Source: Onchocerca lupi (Eukaryota > Nematoda > Chromadorea > Rhabditida > Onchocercidae). Taken from it: 64,000 nt of DNA. The position numbers were made by a program, and so were the translations under genes. The DNA lies in NCBI GenBank assembly GCA_028564675.1, contig JAOVVO010000038.1, positions 1-64,000 on the forward strand, read 5' to 3'. A model generated the notes under the pieces. The model did no database searches and had not been told where the DNA came from. It saw only the letters and a program-made list of their open reading frames with translations. This document shows, in pieces, positions 12,601 through 26,900 of this stretch. The first letter of the stretch is position 1. Each line of letters begins with the position of its first letter.

Positions 12601-15600
12601 CAAATATAAATTGCAATTCATGCTCATTTCAATCCTGAGAATTAAAATCATATATTTAAATAAATTTCGATCAAATTTTTTGCAGATACAACCGTATGAT
12701 ATTGATGAATAAAACAGACTGTTCATTTCAGAATAACAACCAAGAAATGTTTCCTGACAATTGTTTAATTGTTATCAAGTTGAAGTCAAATTTTCGTTGC
12801 CCTAATTTCAAAGCCAAATTTTGCCTGATCCAAGGTCAAACTGCTACTTAATAACTTAAACCGAATAACTTTATTTACTGTTAAGATTTTTCACCTGCAA
12901 ATAGTATATAACCTTTATGATTCTATAGAATTGTGCCAAGCATTTATTGACTTGTGCGAATATCTTCAATATTTGAAAAAGCAAACCAGGCAGCTGTTTC
13001 TCTCAAAATTCTTGATGGTTCTAGATTGACGGCATTTTCTTGAAAATCTATTGAAAAGAATGATTGAAATCAAAGCTATAAAACTATAAGATAGAAATGC
13101 TTTGAAAAGACGATCCGGAAATGATACAGAAAGTATAGTAGACCATTTCATTTCTCTCTTAATCAATTCTATCAAAAAAATTATGTTTGCATACTGCATA
13201 CAAAAGCGACACAGATGGACGAGCCCAAAATCCAAAATATGATTAATATATTACACCAGTTTCATCGTTTGCATTTCTTCTACAATCGCATTTCACTTAT
13301 CTATTGTTTGAATCTAATAATCTGATACCTGGATGACATTGGATGAAATCCTTTTTGATTTATCGGAGAATCATGATATGTTGAACAGTCCAAAAACAAC
13401 AAATTCGAGAGGATAAAAAATTGAAGATGCGATCGACTGACCTTTAAAAATAAATTAAAAAAAAAAAGAAAAAAACTTGTTACTTTTGACAAATAATAAT
13501 AGCGAGTATTCCTGAATTAGTCATTCTTAAAAAGATTGGTTCAAATTTAACTTTTTAATTTCTTAATATTTCATTGCTTATCACATCTGAAACAAATGCT
13601 TGCAATAAAATGCTTCTATATGATTTATAATATTTGTGTATTTTTATTAATCAAAATTCCGCAAGAATGTGCGATGAAAAATGATAATAACTAAATCGAT
13701 CATTCAATTAAAGATTTGATCAAGCATATTATACTGATCATGCTGTAAGATAAGTTATTGCAAACTCTGGCCAGTTTTTTTTCCTATCTTCAATGTGGCT
13801 AATTCTCGACGTATCACAATACTACCAATCAACTTAAGACTGGTCAAACTTTACTTCAGTCATAATAAATTTTTTTCATCATTTTGCATGCTTTTTTATG
13901 CATTTCATCTACCTCTATTCTTACGTTCTCTGTTTAACTAACGAATACTTCAGTAAATTATCATTTCCATTCCTCTTCCTATTTTCCATGAACCTTCCCT
14001 TTTCCAGTACTCGTTTTTGTCGCTGTTTTCTAAGATACTAAAACATTATATTGCAATCGTATTCTGACTACTTTGTGAAATTACGGTCAAATTTTATGCA
14101 TATATCATTTATAATGCAAGTCTTTATGCCCACTATATTTCCGATTTTTAATCCGGAAAAAGCGAAAAAACATATAAATACATCCTTTTCAATATATCTT
14201 TTGATTTTGGATTATTTGCTAAATGGGAATAGCACAAAGAGATATTAATCTATCCTGATACATAACTCGATATGTATGTGATTGTTATCTGAATTAGCAT
14301 TTTTTTTCTTTTCAGTTTCTTTAACTGAACTGTCGATATTATCAGGAGGGATGATCCTGGAAGAATGGCAAATAAAAAAAAATGCATAATTTAAGAACTT
14401 TTCGATCTTTAGGTGTTTCTATCCTTTATAGTTAATATTTCTTTCAAAATTTTCAATATTAATTTCCAAATATTCAAAATTTCCATCAGCTGTTGGAAAC
14501 AAAATATTGGAATTTATTAATCTCTGAACGAATGCATTCTTTCCTGTTTCTTCTTTAAATTTGGCCTTATCCATATATTTAATTTCTATTTTATTTTACC
14601 ATATTGCTATAAATGGTAGGAATATTTTCGGAGTTTTGCTACTTCATAAATAAAACTTTTTAGTCAAATTTTGCGTAATGAATTATGTCATCTTTTTCAT
14701 CATGAAAATGATAGTCTTATGCTTTTCCAATCTAGTCAAAAAATAAAAGTTTTATTAGAGCAGTTCCTTATTGATGGCTGACTTCATTTCTATATTTTTT
14801 TTTTTCAATGAAAAGAAAATGAAAAAGATCTGACAATAATAAAATATTACATTGCAAATGTTTACAGACAATCCTAAGTGAAGAAAAGAAAAATGTAGTT
14901 CTAACAAAATTTATCGACGAAGCAACAACACAAGAATTATGAGGACTTCATATAATCAAAAATCGAGACGAGCGAAAAATCGAAATACTTCTTCCTGGAA
15001 ATCCAGAGTATTTCGAATGGAAGAAAAGCTTGGTAATATTCTGATGCAATATGAAAATATACTCCGATCCACATTGTTTTTTGTTTCAGTTATGGATCTC
15101 TCGACTTTTCAAAAAGTTATCAGAAAATTTTATTAAGACTGCAAATTTTACGAGTAATTTTCACTGAGAAATTGAAAATTTGTGCTTTATTGATACTCTT
15201 TTACAAGATAATTCAATTTGGTTAATTGATTTCATTTTGGAATACAAACATTTCAACATGCTATCACAATTTATTTCAACTGTTTTAAGAATTTCCAGTT
15301 ACTTGCCAGGCCTGAAACCATCATTGCGTCCTATAGCAATATTTTTCTTCACTGCCGCATTCAAAGGTAACCACAATTGTTCATCCTGAAAATGAAATTT
15401 GAATATATAAAAGTGGATCTTTATGTATTTTGTTTAACAAAATAAATTATTACTAATTATAAATGCTAATATATGCTGCCTGCTGTTAAAGCCTAGTATG
15501 ATTCCGTTTGATCTTTGAAAGCTGTCGAAAAAGAACACTTCGACTGTTTCATGATGGACTAATAGAAAATATGAAAGCTTTTTAATTGTGCTTCTGAATC

Positions 15601-18600
15601 CCTTCCGCATGTGCAATTGGATTTATTCTGATATTAATCATGATAATGTCATATAAACTCATACATTCGCAATAAAAGAAATAAAACTGATCTCTGACAG
15701 GAACTATTTATAAATGAATAATAAAGTATGCGATAATTATGGAGAAGACTGTTAGATACCACAGGAGAAATTAAATGTGATAAATGAACTGAAGACAGTT
15801 TAAGATAATTGAATTTGATTCCAAAAAAAATGCGATATTCAGTAGAAACAGTACGAATATTTAACATATTAATCGACAAAAATGAAACAAATGGTTTAGA
15901 AGTTTACTTCATAAATCAGATGATAAGAATGAAATTTTCAAGAAAGAACCGACCAGTGATAAATTCGGCTGATCGAAATCAAAGGATTTCAAGTAATTAG
16001 CAAAAGGCTGATAGTTTGTTTCTTGAAAAATTGGTAGTGCTTGGACAAATTTTACAAGTATTGTTAATAATAATACCAATGCATGAGTTACATCTACCAT
16101 ATTTTCCAATCAAATTAATGATTACCTGCAAATATTCCGAAATTAACACAATTTTTTAAGAGCAGTTACTGCAATACACATTTTCCGATGCTAAAACTTG
16201 ATACTGACCATTCAGATAGAGTGGTTTTCAAAAAAAAGAAATGATATTTTACCGATTAAAAGTTGGACTTCTTTTTTTTTTCAAGAAAAAAAAAAACGTA
16301 TTGCTTAAAAAAAAAAAATGAAGCAGAAGTTTGAGAGAAGGATATGTGATGAAAGGATAATGGAATAGAAAAGGTACCGAAATAGGATTTAAAAAAGACA
16401 TTTAAAATTTTTTAGTTTTTCGTTTCCTACTTTTTTCTCTCGTTTTCTCTTCCTTCTGATTATTAAATTTCTTAGTACTTGAATGCACTTTGAATGAAGG
16501 AATCTGCACGTACTCACATACATACAATTTTTTGCATATATGAATTTTTATTTAGATAAAGTAATCTATTTAGATGAAATAAGTAGGACTATTTGGATTA
16601 TTTCTGAAAGACAAAATCTTAGAAAAAATTATCTTTCCAGTTTTCTCTACCCTTATGAATTCTCTCATCTAATGAATAAGAAAGATCAATGCTTAGGCTC
16701 TGATTGAATGTTCCGAACTGCCCAAGCATTGCGATGTTTGCGAGAACAATTTTGATGGAAGATGAAATATACGAATAAAATGAAAAGATGATAAAATTAT
16801 TTTCTTAAAAATTTTTTGGAAATTTCAGTAAAATTATTATAATAATATGGTATATACAATATATGACTTCATATATAATTTATATATATTATTTTTTCAT
16901 GTATCATTTAACATAATTTCACATCAATTTAGAGCAAATTTTTAATTATTTTAATCTTTCTCGACTATTACTTTCATTATCGTCAAAATTAGTTTGACGT
17001 TCAAGTTTTTCAATAATGTTATAGCAGAGTCCATGTTATTTATTGACAACGGTAGATCATATATACTGATTTCTTTATGCAGTTTGATTATGAATATTCA
17101 TCTATGTTAGGAATTTCTGATCAAAATGAATCGTCAAATAACAAAAGTTAATGATCTTGGTATCAAATCCTGTTTAACGGTTAATCCAATTTGGTTGGAA
17201 TTTGAGACTGGGATCGCGGATCTTCATATGAGAGACATAGAGTTGTAGATAAACAGCTACACATATAATTTCTTATATATATATATATAAATGAAATGAA
17301 GTGAATACTAAACAACTGGTAGAGTGATTTCTCTCCGGGAAATTGGTAATGTATTCGGCATGAAGAATAGCATCATGGAACGAAAGGCTATACTGGATAT
17401 TCAAGTAGGTTTGCAATGATTTGCAGAATATTTATATGGTTAGACTCGGTGGTTATCTCCTTAATTCGATAAAAAATTATTCGGTAATTGTTGATAATAA
17501 TAGCAAATGCAAAAAAGAGATAATCAAATTAATTGGTCATAACTGCCTATTGCTGCAATACTAGATTCTGCTAGTATAAAGAATATGAAAGATTCGTTTA
17601 AGGAATCTCATTCAAATCTCAATCACAATATTTATTCAATTAGTAGAGTGCATTATATACATGTCACGCAAACATTCTTATTACAAGACAATATATTAAT
17701 TCAACTGCTAACAGCAAAATAATATAATTCAATTTTTCTCACCCACTGACAATGATATCATCCCTTAATAAGTAATGATATCACCTCTTAATATAAAATT
17801 TACGAATGACGTGATCGCTATTCTGAATTGCTTATACGTGATTTATAAGCAATAACTTAACTTTCGACTGTAATGATACAACGATTTTTATCATTTGATA
17901 TTTTTAACAGATAATGATACAATGATTCTTAGCATCATAAGCTGACAAAATTTAAAACTTTTCTAAATAATGTTGGGTGCTAGAGCATTTTCACATCACC
18001 ATTTTTATGGGCTATCAAGAACTTATGTAAAATCGAGGAAGCAAGTATGATACTATTCGTAAGTTACTGCAATAATTACGTGGGAACCTGATTAAATATA
18101 TATAAACCAGTTTTACAACTTCACATGTTTATAAATTTAAGTTAAATTTATATCATATGGATATTCGAGCTGTTCCTTTTATAATCATCTCGTGATCATC
18201 CATGGAGAGATTCTCAATGGATTATTTCCAACATTCAATGTAATAAATTTCAATATGATATACAATGAGGCATTAATAAAATGCTTAGTTTGAGTGAATA
18301 GAGAAGTGAACTATGAAGTGAATGCTTTGTTAGTAATCTTACAATCATAATGAATGATTACAACTTATCATCTTTTATTGATATTAAGCAACTGTTTTTG
18401 CTAATGGTCACTCAAGATTGTCAATTGATTAAGGCCTTAAATGAACCTCAAGCTTATTACTCAAGATTCCATGTGATAGAAACAATGATTTGAAACAACT
18501 AACAAATCTGTTCAAAATATTTTGTTTCAACAAAAATTACTTGATTTCACTTTTTTCATCAATATCATCGGCATCGAAAACTCACTGAAGTAGAGATATT

Positions 18601-20937
18601 TGTTAAGTTTCAAATCATGATGCACCGATAAGTGATACAGTTGCAGCACAATCAATAGCATGCTTTGAGCATACCGAAAAAAAATTTATAGAGCACGTTT
18701 TTTTTTTTACCCAAAAAGATATTCATCAAGAATGGGTGCTGTGAAAGATTCAAAATTAGGACATCACATACTGTTCTGAAATCATTTAAAAAGCACTTCA
18801 ATCAGAGCACTTCAGAGATCTGCAAGCAAATGTATTCAGTGCATCAAAATTCATGTAAATTCGGATCGCTCAGAATCGCAGTTTATTACTGACGTCGAAA
18901 TATAGAAATAGTTTGAAATAGTCGATCAACTGATGATTGAGTCAATTAATGAAAACTCTGAATAAATGAAATTTTATTTCGTGAAAGGATTTCTCCACTA
19001 AAATGAAAATTCTTACTCATTCAAATTGAAGAAGTATCAAAACTAGTAATGATTTCAAAATTAAATCAGTAAAGGAAATATTTCAACTGAAACTAAAAAA
19101 ATTCAGATATTATTTTATCTTGATTAATTCTTTCAGCCCGGAAATCCAAGAAACGTGCATTGTTTGTGGAGCTTTGTGGTAGTTTCTGGAACTTCTCTAT
19201 CTCAGAATGACTTGTTAAAAATCATCTATCCACAAGATTGTTTTCTTTTGCACTAATACTGTCTCTAAGAAGAAACTTCAAATTAAAAAATATTGGCAAT
19301 CAAAAATTCTTGCATGATAATATTTATAGAACTGAATACGATGAGGACATTTCAAATGATACTTCGATGAACTATTCAGAAAACAGACGCTTTGAACACA
19401 GCATTTGTACTTTGTTCAGATTTGCACTGAAGTAAACAGTAAAATGTGTCAGTTTTATTTCAATTCATTTCGAATTAATTCTCCTCATTTAATTCGGTCT
19501 CACTGAGCCAATTTCTGACAACTTAATCAGCAACTTTAATACATGCAACAACTGGACAGTGGTGAAATGCGTGAAAAATAGCATGCATTCCAGCAAAAGA
19601 TTCATTCTTCATCGACAATGTCGGTCAATCCAAATAGATTTAATTAATTTAAGTTGAAACTCTCGATTTAGATCAAATAATCTAATTTAATTTAACTTGT
19701 AGTTCTCACTGCGTTCTATAAGAAACGGTTCACGTGCACTCTACGTTCCAGCAAGTCATACTCTTACTGTGTTAGCATGATCAAAAGCAACGCAACTTTA
19801 TTCTTAAGGAACAACTATTCTTCAGCGCATCTAAACTGCAATATTCCAAATCACATTTTAATCACAACTTTTAAAGATACCAGAATTTCTATGTTATTTC
19901 GTACTTGTCTTTTTCTTCTTCCCCTCTGCCGAATTCACAGTATCTTCCAAATATATATTTTGCCTTTCGTAACGTCAACTTCCTTCCCGTGTTTTTTCTG
20001 CATGTTACTTTCTCGTCTTTTTTCGTTATTCTGTTCATTAAGATATATCGTTTTATGATGAGCGTCTTCCTTTTACGCTTATCACAGAAGCCAAGTTATG
20101 TGACGGTTCACGGAACTCTTTAACAAATGATTTCATTTCCAAACTTTTATAATTGTTTGGTATATCTCTATGGTATCTTTGCGAAACGTCAGAAATAGTT
20201 GATTGCTATAGTTCTCACCGGAAATTCTGGTGTATATCGGTCTATTCAAGAGCATGATAGATCTATTCAATCAGAAATCGGTTCATTTATTGTTTAACCA
20301 GAACTAGAAATTCGTAACTGTCCATCCGAAAGTGTGTTCCGTCGATCAGAAATCAGTTTAATTTATCACACATCAGATGGAAGATAATTTCAGTCCTTTT
20401 TTTCCATCATGTTTATTCCGACAATTGTTGAGTAATTTGATAAATTGGATCTTTTCCGAAAATGCTAGCTGGGAATTTGGATACATTATGGGATGGTAAT
20501 ATGAGACGATGCTGCAGTCTACCGCAGCTTCTTGCTGCTGTATCCTTTAAAGAATCCAGGCAATTCTCCTTTCTTATTTTCTTTCAAATTTTTTTGGTAC
20601 ATTTTTTCGCAACCATCGAAAATCTAATAAGTTAAAATCAAATGACAGCAATAGTGATACCATTCATTGGGTGCAGTTACCTTTTTCATATTTAATGGAA
20701 GCATTATTCGACGCAGAAACATAGTTTAGAAACACCTATCAGTTTGGGCCTGATGCGTAACTGTTTCGTGACGTATATCTGTAACATGATTGCGTATCTT
20801 CAAAAACAGAATTATACGCTCACCAAATGTAAGACTGTTTCGTATTCTGGCATTTCTTCTAACAATGGAGTGTCAGAGGTTTTTTTTTCTTATCGGAAAC
20901 TTACCATTTTATCTTTTTTGCAGTCGAGATATGCTTG
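12601..20937. other. Long gene-poor region (8.3 kb)
   Basis: No gene could be supported. Open stretches of 60-90 codons occur on both strands but are of the size expected by chance at this base composition. The most coding-like are at about 19140-19435 on the plus strand: an acceptor TTCTTTCAG is followed by 39 open codons starting Pro-Gly-Asn-Pro, then an overlapping 65-codon frame rich in Asp, Glu and Asn. They do not join in phase to each other or to the MTK1 gene in any way I could settle. An alternating TA tract lies near 17275-17290. The right part may contain 5' exons or the promoter of MTK1. Confidence 0.5.
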
Positions 20938-23900
20938 ATGAAATGGTTGAAGAAGCCGTATTCAAATGAAAACCTAATAAATTAGTTGCATTTGAGAATA
21001 TAGTAATAATAATTATGTCATTTTAACAAACTTATTTCCCTAGCATTGGTAAGTGAAACTTTATTGGGGCAGTTCCGATGAGCTTGCAGAAATGTGTCTA
21101 TGGAATATTTGTTGTCCATAGAATATCTTCATTTGTTATAAAACAAACTTACTTAGTTCTAACAAAACTCATCTCATTTTCAGAATATTCTGGTGAAGTA
21201 AGCTCATAAGATCTGTAGTTTTTTAGTTTGTAGATTCAGTCCTGGAAATATTTTCCATTTTCCAGGCTTGAAATAAATAGCGAGAATCAGTCACCAAGAG
21301 ATGAATGGCAAACAAATACAAAACAAGGATACGGTGGACGTTACAGTTTGACTAAGACGAAACTTGGTGAATAATTCTTTCAACAATGTAATTTATATGT
21401 CGCAAGTTTAATTATTTTCAAGTTTTTTTTGCCTTCACTTTTTCTTGTTTTGCAGCTTCTCTTCTTAATCAAGGTTATATTTTTCCGCAGGTGGAAAATT
21501 CCATAATGAGAGCATTCAAGACCGTGTAAGAATGCGAAATGTATCAATTCGTGGACAAGGGGAACGATTTTCACGTCATGAAAGCTATACTGTGGTGAGC
21601 GTTCAATTTCAATTCCATTACCATTATTGGCTTATAATAATCTGTTTCAGTTCATTACTTTTTATTTTGCTTTTAGCAAATAGTCAGTTGGAAATTAGAA
21701 CATTCCGAGGATTCCGTTTATATATGAACATCACTGATTGTCAACCTGCTCCGTTTATTTCCATTGCTAGTTGGGTTTTTAACTTCGGCCAGCATGCGGT
21801 ATTTTTATCCGCATAGTTTAATCGAGAAACTGAGAAATATATTTATTATAATTCAACATTGTTTTGCTCTATTAACTCCTTAATACTGTGAAGAAATTGG
21901 AAACCAATTTAGAGAGGAAATTATGTTCATTCCATAGCCATTCTTGAATGGATATTAAAATATCATGACTAGAAAAAAAAAAGAAAAAAGAAAACGAGAT
22001 TTCTCATTTCTCATGCTACCGGAAGATCTAGAAATGAATGCTGATTTTACTGCACGACTATAAAATTGATGACTAAGTTGTACTGAGGAATATAAATATT
22101 GGAAAATGAAAGATTTTAGAAATAGTCCGATGACTAACAACCACATAATATTGCTTTGAATAATGTGATGCATTGTCATAAATCTTATTCTATGTTTCTG
22201 GAGGAAAATGATTGTTTTATAGTGTGATGAAGTTTATCAGTGCTTATTACCGGAGCCTGATAAACCAATGACTGACACTGTAATGCAGCCATCAGCACCC
22301 ATATCAACTGCTATGATGCGTTGTGAATTAGGTAGATCAGCTAATGACCGGGATCAATATCACTGCAGTTTATATCGCTTGCTTCGCGTCAGTGTTATGG
22401 CCAAATTAAATCGATTATACGAGAAGACAACGCTTGGAAGTGTACAAAGATCATCGCAGCAGCAAGTGCTTTTTTATTCACTTTTATATTCCCTAAATGC
22501 TTAGATAGTGATTAGTTTACTGACTGATGCACTGATGCGTAGTAGTAACATATATCTTCTTCAATTCGAAACTTCAAGAATTATTAAATTCTTAAATTAA
22601 TTTTAACCAAAGTCGTAGCTGCCAATAGAAGTTCTTCTTAAATATGATATGCATGTTATTAAGTTGGTTTGATATATTATTATGAGATATTTCAAAATTT
22701 TGAAAAGCAGAAGAACTAATTCATGAATATATAAATTTTTTTTGCAAGGTACTTCTGATCAATCGAAGAAACGAACGTTTCAGATGGAGTGACGTGTTAT
22801 GGTTACACTTGCAAGTGGCAGTTGCCGGCAGGTTAAAACTTATCTGGTTTGGACGCAACATTTCTTGGTAGAGCGTTTTGAATAAACCATTCTATCAATT
22901 TCACTTCCAGGCAAATGAACTCACCAAGTGATCAAATTAAATCAACTCGTGAACATGATAAGTATTTGGTAGCTGAACGTGAAAAACAAAAGGTGGTCTT
23001 GGAAGAAATCCGAAATTTTCATTTAAACGACAGAAATGAGATAACGTTTTCATCATCTATATCACCATCCACAGAGATTTCAAATCAGAGATCATTAAAG
23101 GCGGAACTGAAAATAGTCAGGGAGATATTGGAACGTTATGAAAATTTCGTGGCACTGTATCCAAATATGAATATCATGGAACGATCAACAAATATGGATG
23201 AATTAATCAAAACTCGGATTCAGATTCTTTACGCTTGGTATAATGTTACGATTGGTTTGTATACCAGTATAAGAGAGGTATGTTTCAAATGATCAGTGGT
23301 TAGAAGAACTGTTCATTGCAGCGGAATTTCCGACTCTAAGAATAATCACATATCAAACAGATGTCCGTGATTCGGCAATTAATGAATATGTATCTTTTTC
23401 TTTTCTTTTTTTTTTTTTAATAACAAATCATTACTGTCATTATTATCAAATTTCATAAATGAATAGTTCGATGGCTCCAGCAATATAATTACAGGTTGGT
23501 GTGATTCTGGGTATGTATAAAGATAGTAATTCCATTCGGCGCCTTTCACTTCCTCCTAATATTATATCAAAGAATGATATTGCCGGTGATCAGTCAATTG
23601 CAAGACTTTTGTGGCCATCATTAGACAGTCCTGTGAATACAAATACATTTCCTACACCATCGCGAAATGTCTGTTTCTCTTTTATTAAATGAAATTATTT
23701 TTACTAATGTCAAGAATTTTTGATGCATGACATCCTTCAACAATACATGGAATTATAATAAATGGAATAAGTCGTAATGAAAGAAGCCAAGGATATTTTT
23801 CGAATTGTTCCTCTTTTTTTAGGAAGTTGCTAAAATTTAACTGCAAATTTAAATTTTTAGATAGCAAAAATCTTATTTTTAGCTAACGCACAACACATCA

Positions 23901-26900
23901 ATTGTTCATCTTAACTTTTATGCCGATTTAAGTTAAGCGAATCATGTTACGCTCAAAGTCAACAAAATGCATTATTAACACCGTCGTTAAATATTACCGT
24001 GTCAGCAGATTTACCTCCACTGCTTGAACAACCATACAACATATATACTGCTTTCGTTTGTAAGTCGAAACGGATTTCCGTATTTTAAATTAAAATTTTT
24101 AATTTCCAAATAAGACTTGTTAAGAAAGTGAATAAAATGATATATATATTTTTATTACTTATCTAATTTTTTATATTTACAGCACGTAGTTTACGGCGTA
24201 AAGGTATGCGGAAGGTATTGCAGCGTCTGAATAGCGTTTGTTTTACAATCATAAGAAAAGCTAGTGCAATGTTAGAAAAATTACCGATAACTTATGCAGA
24301 AGTTGTGGAAAATGGGAACAGAAAACGGTCGGTGGATTACATTATGGTATATTAATTTGCATTTTTTTAGATTTGTCTACTTTTATAATTTTTTTTCTTC
24401 AAGATTTTCCTTCTGAAACTTTGTTGGTTTTGCAGATGCCAACTCTTCAGTATTACATCAATGATTGCTTAGAATTTGACGATGTAAGTTTTTAGATTGG
24501 TTAGAAAAGATGAATTCTTATTACATTTCATAGAAAATATTAGTTGAGCGCTTTTCTTCTTTTATTATTCGTCTCAAGTATAAAAATCGTTCAGAATTTG
24601 TAACTATGACATTTTCAAACAATTTACGCAGAATTTCGAAACATTGCTTTATCATCATGTATGAAATTAATATGTACTGTAGTAACGCACTGAATAAAAT
24701 CAGAATAACTGTAGTGTAATTCTTCAAGTTTCTATGACATAATTAGTTGCAGTAGTATGGTTACAGTCTAGTAGAGTACAACTTTTTTTTTTTTTTTTCG
24801 AAGTTCGATTATTTTCAGTTTTTTGCAGAAACAAAAAAGAGATTTGCCACACAGTTTGACGAATCATCAAGAATTTTTGGCAATGAACTTACCATCCTTC
24901 CAGAATTTGTTCCTATTTTTAGTACGAGTACCGCTTGATCTCGTTCACGAGTGGTTAAAAATGCGTAGATCTGCGCAGCTTCCATCTGATTTATTAACCC
25001 TTCAAACGGTACTGTCAACAGAATACAAAACTAAAGATTTTTAATGGTAAAAAATCAGGATTTGGACATCCACATGTCAGATGAGTAAACTCTATATATG
25101 CAATATCATGAAGAAAGATCATTTCTTTCATGATCCATAGCAAAGCAAAAACTGTTTGCTCTAATGATATTGTTTAAATCTCATATCTGACTTATTATAG
25201 ACCACTTAGATGCTTTTTTCAAGGATTTAAATAGCAAGAATCGCTTTTTCAATTTCTCCACTTTCGATTACTTATAGTGAGTTTGTTAACTATTTTATAT
25301 TCTCGACATCATTAGTTTTGGAGATGGCAGCCATATCTATATTGATCGTCTCTTTTCTTGTATAGATTTTACTCATGACCATTACTTGTTCCAGCAGCAC
25401 TTTTTTGAGCTATATATCAAGCACAACTTATAATAAGATAGTTCCTAAGTTTTGAAAGATTATCATCATTGTATTTCTAGGTTATGGAAGATTGTCATGA
25501 TTGTATTGAGGCTGCAATTGCTGTGAAGCATCGATTTGTATCACTGGTACAGCTGGCTGGTGTCGATAACAAAGTGCTACTCGGTTGTTTGGTACCATTT
25601 GAAGATGAATTGGCCGAAGTTTTTAAGGTATACGTTTGCAAAATCAAAAATAAAAATTATGAGGAAGTTTGAATTTGTCAATCAGATAACTGTGATTCTC
25701 CTATTTTAACATTTTCCAAACTTCAGAATGAATTTTATAGAGTTATCTGACATGCATTCGTGATTGGGTGCATGGAGAAGTCAGTAATGAAGGAATGGGC
25801 GCCGAATGGACTGAACGAGTTATTGAAAGCCTTACGTCACAGTGGGCGGTGGCGAGACGTTTTGCAGTAAATGTAATTTGTGGTCAAAGTGAAACAGTAC
25901 ATCGATTCTGGTTTCTAAATTTTTCTCTTTTTTTTCAACACTTTTTTTTTTTGTCATTCATCTTCTTTCTCTACCAAATTATAACCTCGGCCTTTTGAAT
26001 AAGCAGAGAGTTGTATTATGATTTAATTCCTTTGAAAATATTGATATTGGATTATGTTTAATTTATCAGTATGCTGTCATTCGTGAATTATAACATGAGC
26101 AATCTTGATAATCGCCACACGATTACTCTCGGAATATTTGAGTTTTTTTATTGAATGTTTCACCATAAGCTCCTTTCTTTTTAAAGTAATTTTAAAAGTA
26201 ATGTTTTTACAGTATGATTGCGGGTGATTTGATGCGCAAGATGGTCAATGATTATTTACCGGAAAAAGAAGATTTAATGAATGAGTGCAGAAGTACTTTC
26301 GAGAATGTATCTACTGATGGTTTTCAAGAATGTGATGATTTGTCGCTGCGACGGTGAGGACTCCTTAATTAATTATTGTGGTTTATTTGAACAGTCTTTA
26401 GTAAAATGAATTTATTTGAGACATGGCGAGAGTTTTAATGATAATGTATGACGGTTGCTTTTTTAGTGGTTTAAAAAGGAAAATAAATAACTATGATTTT
26501 AGCATAACAGTGATCAAATGTCAAGATGGTAATATATGTTGAATTTAATGTTGTGTTTTTTATTGTATATTGTAAATGAAATTCATCAGTATAATGATCA
26601 CATCTTTTTGATATATACGACAATCTTGATTAATATCTTAGCTAAAATTGCTGAAAATGGAATAATGTTGCAAAAGATGATTGAATAAGTAAAAACACAG
26701 AGATTAATCTTGAATAGAACATTTCTTCAGGCACGCATCACAAATATTTATTACGTGCAGGCATTTTAAATCATTGGTTTGTCAAATGAAAGATCGTTCT
26801 TTGCGATCACTTGCCTTTGCTCGAATGCTTTTGAGGGATATTGAAATATGTGCACTCTATAAACTAAAGTCTGCCAATATACATAGCTATCTATATCAGC

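Noticed and set aside
12966..13235. 89-codon minus-strand frame with membrane-like segments
   Set aside because: Length is within chance expectation, with no motif and no splice partner.
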